Assembly: GCA_937910835.1 (NCBI GenBank) | Contig: CALEMG010000178.1 | Location: forward strand, 1-8,037 | Source: an uncultured Alphaproteobacteria bacterium | GTDB lineage: Bacteria > Pseudomonadota > Alphaproteobacteria > Sneathiellales > Sneathiellaceae | Length of the DNA: 8,037 nucleotides | Direction: 5' to 3' | Shown: piece by piece, positions 1-5,774 of the stretch | How the letters are laid out: the number at the start of each line of letters is the position of its first letter | How positions within the stretch are numbered: position 1 is the stretch's first letter | Notes under the pieces: generated by a model | What the model was told of the DNA's origin: nothing | Databases searched by the model: none | The model's input: the letters and a program-made list of their open reading frames with translations, nothing else | Position numbers and translations under genes: made by a program

Positions 1-1187
1 TGAAGGCGATCAAGGCAGCGGTCAAACTGATCGCGAACGCCAAGCGGCCGATCTTCTATACCGGCGGCGGCGTCATCAATTCCGGCCCGAAGGCTTCGAA
101 GCTGTTGACCCAACTCGTCCGGCTGACCGGCCATCCGATCACCAATACCCTGATGGGGCTGGGTGCCTATCCGGCCTCCGACAAGCAATTCCTCGGGATG
201 CTGGGAATGCACGGCACCTATGAGGCCAACCACGCCATGCATGACTGCGATGTGATGGTTTGTATCGGCGCGCGCTTCGATGACCGGATCACGGGGCGGC
301 TGGATGCCTTTTCGCCCAAATCGAAGAAGATCCATGTCGATATCGATCCCTCCTCGATCAACAAGAATATTCAGGTGGATATCCCGATTGTCGGAGATGT
401 CGCGCATGTTCTTGAGGATATGATCAAGGTCTGGAAATCGGAAGTCCACAAGCCGGAGGCGGTAGCGACGAAAAAATGGTGGGCGCAGATCGAAGAGTGG
501 CGCGCGAAGGATTGCCTGAAGTTCGAGCAGAAGGGCAAGGCCATCAAGCCGCAATACGCGTTGCAGCGCCTGAACGAGCTGACTAAGGGCATGGATCGCT
601 ATTTCACAACGGAGGTGGGGCAGCGCCAGATGTGGGCGGCGCAGTATCTGCAATTTGATGAACCGAACCGCTGGATGACCTCGGGCGGCCTTGGCACCAT
701 GGGTTATGGTCTGCCCGCCGCGATGGGCGTGCAGATTGCCCATCCGGACGCGCTGGTGGTCGATGTCGCCGGGGAAGCTTCAACGATGATGAATATCCAG
801 GAGCTTTCCACCATCCTGCAATACCGCCTGCCGGTGAAGGTTTTCATCCTCAACAATGAATATATGGGCATGGTACGCCAGTGGCAGGAACTGCTGCATG
901 GCGGGCGCTATTCGGAAAGCTATATGGAAAGCCTCCCCGATTTTGTGAAGCTGGCGGAGGCATTCGGCTCCACGGGTTTGCGCTGTACCGATCCCGATAA
1001 AGTCGATGATTGCATCAAGGAAATGATCTCCATCAAAGGGCCTGTTGTTGTCGATATGATCGTCGATAAAGCGGAGAATGTCTTTCCCATGGTTCCCTCC
1101 GGCGCGGCGCATAATGAAATGTTGCTTGGTGGTGAGGCGGACGACGCGGGACCGAAGGTTACCTCCGATGGGCTGTCGCTGGTCTAG
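1..1187 (+). CDS. ilvB: Acetolactate synthase, large (catalytic) subunit, 5'-truncated by window edge
   Basis: This is the C-terminal part of the thiamine-diphosphate enzyme that condenses pyruvate with pyruvate or 2-ketobutyrate, the first common step of valine, leucine and isoleucine synthesis. The frame is open from base 3, giving about 394 residues of a family usually near 580-600, so the PYR domain with its catalytic Glu lies outside the window. Visible residues begin just before the central FAD-binding domain (RPIFYTGGGVINSG, fragment residues about 15-28). The C-terminal ThDP domain carries SGGLGTMGYGLPAA and a cofactor loop beginning V-A-G-E-A-S and ending I-L-N-N, followed by EYMGMVRQWQ. 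The G-E-A form, instead of G-D-G, is as I recall common in alphaproteobacteria. The C-terminus FPMVPSGAAHNEMLL is typical. The stop is TAG, and ilvH follows after 88 bases. The gene could equally be named ilvI; the family assignment is very sure. Confidence 0.96.
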   Translation, partial: KAIKAAVKLIANAKRPIFYTGGGVINSGPKASKLLTQLVRLTGHPITNTLMGLGAYPASDKQFLGMLGMHGTYEANHAMHDCDVMVCIGARFDDRITGRLDAFSPKSKKIHVDIDPSSINKNIQVDIPIVGDVAHVLEDMIKVWKSEVHKPEAVATKKWWAQIEEWRAKDCLKFEQKGKAIKPQYALQRLNELTKGMDRYFTTEVGQRQMWAAQYLQFDEPNRWMTSGGLGTMGYGLPAAMGVQIAHPDALVVDVAGEASTMMNIQELSTILQYRLPVKVFILNNEYMGMVRQWQELLHGGRYSESYMESLPDFVKLAEAFGSTGLRCTDPDKVDDCIKEMISIKGPVVVDMIVDKAENVFPMVPSGAAHNEMLLGGEADDAGPKVTSDGLSLV

Positions 1188-1275
1188 CGCTTGCCGATTT
1201 CGTTCGAAAAGCTATGGATTTAACGCTTATGCTGGTTTACAAGAGACCCGCGCTTGCAAAGGGGTTGTCTGAATA

Positions 1276-1788
1276 ATGACTGAAGATACCGAAATATTCC
1301 GCCATACCATCTCCGTTCTCGTCGATAATGAGTTCGGTGTGCTGGCGCGCGTGGTCGGCCTTTTCTCCGGTCGCGGATATAACATTGAAAGCCTGACCGT
1401 GGCCCGCGTGGATGAGGCGGAAAACCTCTCGCGGATTACCATCGTTACCACCGGCACGCTGATGGTGATCGAGCAGATCAAGGCACAGCTGGGCCGGCTG
1501 GTGCCGGTGCACAAGATTGCCGACCTCACCATAGACGGGCCAAGCGTTGAGCGTGAGATGGCGCTGGTGAAGGTGGTCAGCAAGGGCGAGAAACGGGTTG
1601 AGGCGCTGCGCATGGCGGATATTTTTCGTGCCCGCGCGGTCGATACGACAGAGGATTCCTTTATCTTTGAAGTTACGGGTGTTCCCGACAAGGTCAAGGC
1701 CTTTATCGGCCTGATGAAACCGCTCGGCAAGGCGGAAGTCTGCCGGACCGGGGTCGTTGCGGTTCATCGCGGCACTGATGTCATCTAG
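1276..1788 (+). CDS. ilvH: Acetolactate synthase, small (regulatory) subunit
   Basis: This is the regulatory partner of the upstream catalytic subunit. In the family it raises catalytic activity and binds valine for feedback inhibition. The protein has 170 residues, within the usual 155-175 range for proteobacterial IlvH. An N-terminal ACT domain (about residues 9-80) is clear from HTISVLVDNEFGVLARVVGL and FSGRGYNIESLTVA, the loop region where valine binds in studied homologues. The C-terminal domain (about 85-165) contains RMADIFRARAVD and FIFEVTGVPDKVKAFI. The ATG start has AAGGGG at 1259-1264, 11 bases upstream, and the preceding TGA at 1270-1272 is out of frame. It lies 88 bases after ilvB and 60 bases before ilvC on the same strand, and I see no terminator between them. 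Identification is secure. Confidence 0.96.
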   Translation: MTEDTEIFRHTISVLVDNEFGVLARVVGLFSGRGYNIESLTVARVDEAENLSRITIVTTGTLMVIEQIKAQLGRLVPVHKIADLTIDGPSVEREMALVKVVSKGEKRVEALRMADIFRARAVDTTEDSFIFEVTGVPDKVKAFIGLMKPLGKAEVCRTGVVAVHRGTDVI

Positions 1789-1833
1789 GGCGATTCACCA
1801 CCGAATTTGAATACGGATAGAAGTTTATAATCG

Positions 1834-1840
1834 AGAAGGA
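1834..1840 (+). promoter_or_regulatory. Ribosome-binding site of ilvC
   Basis: AGAAGGA lies 8 bases upstream of the ATG at 1849 and fixes the ilvC start. The 60-base ilvH-ilvC gap holds this site and no terminator-like hairpin, so ilvC is probably co-transcribed with ilvBH. Confidence 0.7.
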
Positions 1841-1848
1841 AAGATACG

Positions 1849-2868
1849 ATGCGCGTTTATTACGACAGCGATGCCGATGTTAACCTGATCAAAGGCAAGA
1901 AAGTTGTCATCGTCGGCTATGGCAGCCAGGGCCATGCCCATGCCAACAACCTGAAGGATTCCGGCGCTGAGAATGTGGCCGTCGCACTTCGGGCGGGCTC
2001 AAGCTCTGCTGCCAAGGCGGAAGGCGCAGGGCTTCAGGTCATGACGCCGGCGGATGCCGCCAAATGGGGCGACGTGATCATGATGCTGACCCCGGACGAG
2101 CTGCAGGCGGACATCTATGAAGAGGAACTGGCGCCGAACATGAAAGACGGTGCGGCGCTTGTCTTCGCTCATGGCTTGAATGTGCATTTCAACCTGATCG
2201 TCCCGCGCTCCGATATGGATGTATTCATGATCGCGCCGAAGGGCCCGGGCCACACGGTTCGCTCTGAATATCAGCGCGGTGGCGGTGTACCCTGCCTCGT
2301 GGCCGTTCATCAGGATGCATCCGGCAACGCGCTTGATATCGCCCTCTCTTATGCCTCCGCCATCGGTGGCGGCCGCGCCGGTATCATCGAGACGACCTTC
2401 AAGGAAGAATGCGAAACTGATCTCTTCGGCGAGCAGGCGGTTCTCTGCGGCGGTCTTGTGGAGCTCATCCGTGCCGGCTTTGAAACCCTGGTCGAGGGCG
2501 GATATGCTCCGGAAATGGCCTATTTCGAATGCCTGCATGAAGTGAAGCTGATCGTCGACCTGATCTATGAAGGCGGCATCGCGAACATGAACTACTCCAT
2601 CTCCAATACCGCGGAATATGGGGAATACGTCACCGGTCCGCGCATCGTTACACCGGAAACCAAGGCGGAAATGAAGCGTGTTCTGGATGATATCCAGTCG
2701 GGTCGTTTCACCCGCGATTGGATGCTGGAGAACAAAGCGCGTCAGACGAGCTTCAAGGCGATCCGCGCCCGCAACGACGCCCATGAGATTGAGGAAGTCG
2801 GTGAGCGCCTTCGCGCGATGATGCCCTGGATTGCGGAAGGCCGTCTGGTCGACAAATCCAAGAACTAG
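1849..2868 (+). CDS. ilvC: Ketol-acid reductoisomerase (NADP+), class I
   Basis: This enzyme catalyses the Mg2+-dependent alkyl migration and NADPH reduction of 2-acetolactate or 2-aceto-2-hydroxybutyrate, the step after acetolactate synthase. At 339 residues it is the short class I form. The Rossmann dinucleotide loop GYGSQGHAHA is at residues 23-32. The loop after beta-2, LRAGSSS (47-53), has the Arg plus Ser pattern associated with NADPH rather than NADH preference. Catalytic His108 (FAHG) and Lys131 (APKGPGH) are present. The metal ligands are visible as Asp191 and Glu195 (ETDLFGEQ) and Glu227 and Glu231 (ECLHE). Ser252 in YSISNTAEYG is the expected substrate contact. An intrinsic terminator follows 22 bases after the TAG stop, so this looks like the last gene of the ilv operon. 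Nothing in it is degraded; identification is certain. Confidence 0.98.
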   Translation: MRVYYDSDADVNLIKGKKVVIVGYGSQGHAHANNLKDSGAENVAVALRAGSSSAAKAEGAGLQVMTPADAAKWGDVIMMLTPDELQADIYEEELAPNMKDGAALVFAHGLNVHFNLIVPRSDMDVFMIAPKGPGHTVRSEYQRGGGVPCLVAVHQDASGNALDIALSYASAIGGGRAGIIETTFKEECETDLFGEQAVLCGGLVELIRAGFETLVEGGYAPEMAYFECLHEVKLIVDLIYEGGIANMNYSISNTAEYGEYVTGPRIVTPETKAEMKRVLDDIQSGRFTRDWMLENKARQTSFKAIRARNDAHEIEEVGERLRAMMPWIAEGRLVDKSKN

Positions 2869-2890
2869 GCGTTCTTTTACATTTCGATTT

Positions 2891-2922
2891 AAAAAGCCGG
2901 CCGTTGCGCCGGCTTTTTTATT
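2891..2922 (+). terminator. Intrinsic (rho-independent) terminator after ilvC
   Basis: A perfect hairpin has left arm AAAAAGCCGGC (2891-2901), loop CGTTGC (2902-2907) and right arm GCCGGCTTTTT (2908-2918), and is followed by a further T/A-rich run. The 11-bp stem has a six-pair GC core flanked by A5/T5, so it could also act on minus-strand transcripts. It separates the ilv cluster from the mre cluster. Confidence 0.93.
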
Positions 2923-2987
2923 TTGTCTGCCCAAGGAATGAGGGTGAGGGTATTCGAATGAATTTTTTTAAATGTTCCTTCTAATTT

Positions 2988-2995
2988 ATGGTTAA
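2988..2995 (-). promoter_or_regulatory. Candidate CtrA half-site
   Basis: ATGGTTAA on the + strand is the exact reverse complement of TTAACCAT, the 8-base half-site bound by the alphaproteobacterial cell-cycle regulator CtrA. It ends 6 bases upstream of the candidate -35 element, a position compatible with activation. The full TTAA-N7-TTAA form is not present. A near copy, TTAACTAT (one mismatch), lies at 3086-3093. An 8-base match can arise by chance in AT-rich DNA, so this is suggestive only. Confidence 0.35.
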
Positions 2996-3001
2996 TGACA
3001 T

Positions 3002-3030
3002 TTGCGTAATTGTCCCATCTGCTTTACAAT
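3002..3030 (+). promoter_or_regulatory. Candidate sigma-70-type promoter of the mre operon
   Basis: TTGCGT (3002-3007) and TACAAT (3025-3030) are separated by 17 bases, close to the housekeeping consensus TTGACA-17-TATAAT, and lie in the AT-rich part of the spacer. Predicted transcription would start near 3037, leaving a leader of about 250 bases before mreB. Weaker alternatives exist downstream (for example TTGGTT 3106-3111 with TTAAGA 3129-3134, also 17 bases apart), so the promoter position is probable but not certain. Confidence 0.5.
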
Positions 3031-3139
3031 TCAATTGCCCGAAGTTGAGAAAAAATCATATTTGTCTGCGTATGGTGGGAAAAAATTAACTATCTTCTGC
3101 AATGATTGGTTTATGTTGCCGATGCCCGTTAAGACAGGC

Positions 3140-3151
3140 GTCACCGGTGAC
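3140..3151. repeat. Perfect 12-base palindrome in the mreB leader
   Basis: GTCACCGGTGAC reads identically on both strands. With no unpaired centre it makes a poor RNA hairpin (a 4-bp stem with a CCGG loop), so a dimeric DNA-binding protein site is the more natural reading if it is functional. It lies downstream of the candidate promoter and 136 bases upstream of mreB. No regulator can be named from the sequence. Confidence 0.3.
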
Positions 3152-3275
3152 ATAGGGCGTGGGTGTCGGCACCTTAGGCAGGAGACGCAATTGGGTCTGT
3201 GGCAGATATAGGATGTTGGTGCGCGTTGTGTGGAAATTGCGGGGTTCGGGAACTGGACCTCTTCAAATGAGTGTG

Positions 3276-3280
3276 TGAGG
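3276..3280 (+). promoter_or_regulatory. Ribosome-binding site fixing the mreB start
   Basis: TGAGG (core GAGG) sits 7 bases before the ATG at 3288. The TGA within it (3276-3278) is in frame with mreB, so no start further upstream than three codons is possible. This makes ATG 3288 the only sensible start. Confidence 0.7.
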
Positions 3281-3287
3281 CAGCTTA

Positions 3288-4328
3288 ATGTTAAACGGAT
3301 TACTCGGCTGGATGTCAGCCGATATGGCCATCGACCTTGGAACCGCGAACACGCTGGTTTATGTCAAAGGCCGTTGTATCGTACTGAATGAACCATCGGT
3401 GGTAGCAATCCTGCATAACATGGGCAAGAAGCAGGGTCTGGCCGGTGGTGATGAAGCAAAGATGATGCTGGGCCGGACACCGGGCAATATCGAGGCCATT
3501 CGCCCCCTTCGTGACGGTGTCATCGCCGATTTCGAAATTGCCGAGGAAATGATCCGGCACTTTATCCATAAAGTTCACCATCGCCGCAGCTTTGCGCGTC
3601 CCTTGATCATTATCTGCGTTCCGGCGGGTTCCACCGCCGTTGAGCGTATAGCGATTAAGGAAGCGGCCGAGAATGCCGGCGCGCGTCAGGCGATCCTGAT
3701 TGATGAGCCGATGGCCGCCGCGATTGGCGCCGGGCTCCCCGTGACCGAGCCGACCGGCTCCATGGTCGTTGATATTGGCGGCGGCACAACGGAAGTCGCC
3801 GTTCTTTCCCTCGGTGGCATCGTCTATTCGAAAAGTGTCCGCGTGGGCGGCGACAAGATGGATGAGGCGATTATCGCCTATATCCGTCGCAATCATAACC
3901 TGCTCGTCGGTGAAAGCTCGGCCGAGCGGATCAAGAAACTGATCGGGTCAGCCTGTGCGCCGGAAGACGGTGAAGGCGAGACTATGGAAATCCGGGGTCG
4001 CGACCTGATGAACGGCGTGCCGAAGGAACTGATCATCAGCCAGCGGCAGATTGCCGAAAGCCTTGCCGAACCGGTGGGTGCCATTATCGAGGCTGTGAAG
4101 GTCGCGTTGGAACACACTGCGCCGGAACTCGCCGCCGATATCGTGGACAAAGGCATTATTCTGACTGGTGGTGGTGCATTGCTCGGCAATTTCGATCATG
4201 TATTGCGTCAGGCGACGGGTCTTCCCGTTTCCATCGCTGAGGAGCCGCTCTCCTGTGTCGCCATTGGCACGGGCCGCGCACTCGAAGAAATTAAAACGCT
4301 CCGTCACGTACTTAGCGGAGAAAGCTAA
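3288..4328 (+). CDS. mreB: Rod shape-determining actin homologue MreB
   Basis: This bacterial actin forms membrane-bound filaments that position the lateral cell-wall synthesis machine. Its 346 residues match the family length. The short hydrophobic N-terminus MLNGLLGWMS fits the amphipathic membrane-binding helix of Gram-negative MreB. The phosphate-1 motif IDLGTANTLVYV is at 15-26, the phosphate-2 motif VVDIGGGTTEVAV at 160-172, and the adenosine motif GIILTGGGALLGN at 289-301. The hydrolysis loop LIDEPMAAAIGAG (137-149) keeps the catalytic Glu140. Some normally conserved spots differ: IDEP where IEEP is usual, VERIAI where VERRAI is usual, and LAGGDEAK where an A-V-G form is usual; none hits a known catalytic residue. 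The gene follows its own spacer and leads the mre operon, and mreC begins 40 bases after its TAA stop with no terminator between. Identification is certain. Confidence 0.98.
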   Translation: MLNGLLGWMSADMAIDLGTANTLVYVKGRCIVLNEPSVVAILHNMGKKQGLAGGDEAKMMLGRTPGNIEAIRPLRDGVIADFEIAEEMIRHFIHKVHHRRSFARPLIIICVPAGSTAVERIAIKEAAENAGARQAILIDEPMAAAIGAGLPVTEPTGSMVVDIGGGTTEVAVLSLGGIVYSKSVRVGGDKMDEAIIAYIRRNHNLLVGESSAERIKKLIGSACAPEDGEGETMEIRGRDLMNGVPKELIISQRQIAESLAEPVGAIIEAVKVALEHTAPELAADIVDKGIILTGGGALLGNFDHVLRQATGLPVSIAEEPLSCVAIGTGRALEEIKTLRHVLSGES

Positions 4329-4368
4329 ACCCTTGGGCGAACGGAATTCTGGTCCGGAGGGCAGGTGA

Positions 4369-5262
4369 ATGGCACCTCGACAGGGGAAGGTATTTAAACT
4401 GGCATGGCCGCTGAAAACGATTATTCAGCGTTCTGCCTTCCTTGCGCTTATTTCCCTCGCGATTGCGCTTCTTTTTCTCGGCAAAGCCAATGTTGGCGTG
4501 GTCGAGAAAATGCGCACCTCGGCCACTGATTTTCTTGCCCCGATCCTCGCCACCATCTCCGAACCCGTCGACGCCTTTCACAAAGGGGTTGCTCGCGTTC
4601 AGAAGCTGACCAGCCTGGTAGAGGAAAATGAACGCCTGCGCGAGGAGAATGCCCGCCTGCTCAAATGGCAAGCTGCGGGCCGCACTCTGGAACAGGAAAA
4701 TGAGAATTTTCGCCAACTCCTGAACGCCTTGTCCGATCCGCTGGTGCTGCCGATTACGGCGCGCGTGGTGGGCGATAGCGGCGGCCCCTTTGTTCGCACC
4801 TTGTTATTGAACGCCGGTCGCCGCGATGGTGTCCGTGTCGGGCAGGCCGTGGTTGCGCCGCTCGGTTTGGTCGGTCGTATCGCCGAGGTGGGGGAGCGTT
4901 CATCGCGGGTTCTACTGCTGACGGACCTCAACTCCCGTATTCCCGTGGTGATGGAAAAATCACGCCACAAAGGCATTCTGATCGGCGATAACTCATCCTT
5001 GCCGCAGCTGGATTTCCTGCCGACCAACGCGAAGGTAGCGCCGGGCGACCGCGTCGTCACCTCCGGTGATGGTGGCATGCTTCCGGCGGGACGCCCCATC
5101 GGCTTTATTTCTTCCAGTTCCGACCGGGGCATCCGGGTGCAGGCCTATGCCGACTGGACCCGTCTGGAATATGTCAGCGTGTTGCGCTATGATTTGCCGG
5201 GCATGAGCAGCCCGGAGATGAACCCCGGCGATCTTGGTGAAAGCAGATTGGATGCAAAGTGA
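4369..5262 (+). CDS. mreC: Rod shape-determining protein MreC
   Basis: MreC is a bitopic inner-membrane protein whose periplasmic part binds and activates PBP2 in the elongasome. The 297-residue protein has a basic cytoplasmic N-terminus (K/R-rich, 1-21), one transmembrane helix (about 22-39, FLALISLAIALLFLG), and a coiled-coil stretch rich in Glu, Leu and Arg (about 78-120). Two beta-domains follow, containing VVAPLGLVGRIAEVG (161-175) and VVTSGDGGMLPAGRPIG (229-245). The ending YADWTRLEYVSVL (260-272) is typical. The start ATG is preceded by CCGGAGG at 4354-4360, 8 bases upstream. Its TGA stop overlaps the GTG start of mreD by 3 bases (GTGA), indicating translational coupling. Length and domain order are normal. 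Confidence 0.96.
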   Translation: MAPRQGKVFKLAWPLKTIIQRSAFLALISLAIALLFLGKANVGVVEKMRTSATDFLAPILATISEPVDAFHKGVARVQKLTSLVEENERLREENARLLKWQAAGRTLEQENENFRQLLNALSDPLVLPITARVVGDSGGPFVRTLLLNAGRRDGVRVGQAVVAPLGLVGRIAEVGERSSRVLLLTDLNSRIPVVMEKSRHKGILIGDNSSLPQLDFLPTNAKVAPGDRVVTSGDGGMLPAGRPIGFISSSSDRGIRVQAYADWTRLEYVSVLRYDLPGMSSPEMNPGDLGESRLDAK

Positions 5263-5774
5263 ACCCGACATTCGCCTATCAGTTTAACCGGTTTCTTCGC
5301 GGCAGTGTGCCGTTTGCGATAACGGTGCTGCTGGCGTTGATGAGTGTGGTTCCGATTGGAATTTCCGGATACGCTATTGTCACCCCATCCTTTGCCGCAA
5401 TATCCGTCTTTTACTGGAGCATTCACCGGCCCTATCTGATGGCACCGCCGCTCTGCTTTGTACTGGGCCTCCTGTCGGATTGCCTGACCGGCGCGCCGCT
5501 CGGCCTGTCGTCCTTCCTCTATCTATTGATCCACGCTATAGCAGTGTCGCAGCGACGGATTTTTATCGGCAAAGCCTTTGTCCTCACCTGGTTCGGTTAT
5601 TTCCTGATCGCCTTTATCATCGCCATGCTGAGCTGGATTATTGCCTGCCTCTATTCGCTTGCCTTCCTGCCATTGACGCCGATCCTTGTGCAATATGCGC
5701 TGTCGCTGCTGGTTTTTCCGTTGTTCGCCTGGGGCTTCGGCATGCTTCAGAATAACCTGTTGAGGCTGACCTGA
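5259..5774 (+). CDS. mreD: Rod shape-determining protein MreD
   Basis: MreD is a small polytopic inner-membrane protein that associates with MreC in the elongasome; its biochemical role is less well defined than its partners'. The 171 residues are almost all hydrophobic, with about five or six membrane segments (near 17-36, 40-53, 62-76, 83-97, 105-132 and 142-162). The family signature is visible as FVLGLLSDCLTGAPLGLSSF (67-86). The start is GTG at 5259, inside the mreC stop (GTGA). A weak TTGGA at 5248-5252 lies 6 bases upstream, so translation probably depends on coupling to mreC. An ATG at 5252 is out of frame. Its TGA stop shares one base with the mrdA start (TGATG). Identification rests on the signature, topology and operon position. 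Confidence 0.94.
   Translation: MNPTFAYQFNRFLRGSVPFAITVLLALMSVVPIGISGYAIVTPSFAAISVFYWSIHRPYLMAPPLCFVLGLLSDCLTGAPLGLSSFLYLLIHAIAVSQRRIFIGKAFVLTWFGYFLIAFIIAMLSWIIACLYSLAFLPLTPILVQYALSLLVFPLFAWGFGMLQNNLLRLT

Larger units (their letters stand above)
2923..3287. other. Gene-free spacer between ilvC terminator and mreB
   Basis: About 365 bases hold no convincing gene. The left half (about 2940-3115) is clearly more AT-rich than the flanking genes, with T7 at 2963-2969 and A6 tracts at 3050-3055 and 3080-3085. The best promoter candidate lies here. The right half returns to gene-like composition and holds a 12-base palindrome at 3140-3151 and a 21-codon ORF at 3213-3278. A longer frame from TTG at 3002 to 3211 is judged spurious. 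The spacer most likely carries the mre operon promoter and a leader of roughly 250 bases. Confidence 0.75.

Noticed and set aside
765..857. G-E-A instead of G-D-G in the ThDP-binding loop of IlvB as a sign of an inactive enzyme.
   Set aside because: This variant is, as I recall, common in alphaproteobacterial acetolactate synthases, and the rest of the motif, including the terminal N-N, is intact.
1187..1257. 8-base direct repeat GCGCTTGC at 1187-1194 and 1250-1257 flanking the ilvB-ilvH gap.
   Set aside because: It is short, GC-rich and without associated mobile-element features; probably chance.
1826..1831. Perfect TATAAT -10 sequence in the ilvH-ilvC gap, suggesting an internal ilvC promoter.
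   Set aside because: No acceptable -35 lies at 16-18 bases (the sequences there are AATTTG, GAATTT and CGAATT) and there is no extended -10 TG. A start near 1838 would fall inside the ilvC ribosome-binding site.
3002..3211. 69-codon frame in the ilvC-mreB spacer starting at TTG.
   Set aside because: It uses a rare start with no ribosome-binding site, overlaps the best promoter candidate, crosses a sharp composition change, and resembles no protein family I know.
3562..3570. DnaA-box-like TTATCCATA.
   Set aside because: It is a single copy with one mismatch inside the mreB coding sequence, with no cluster or AT-rich unwinding region beside it.
3315..3896. 193-codon open frame on the minus strand opposite mreB (others like it lie opposite ilvH, ilvC and mreC).
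   Set aside because: Each lies wholly opposite a well-conserved gene and has no recognisable motifs, as expected for shadow frames in moderately GC-rich DNA.
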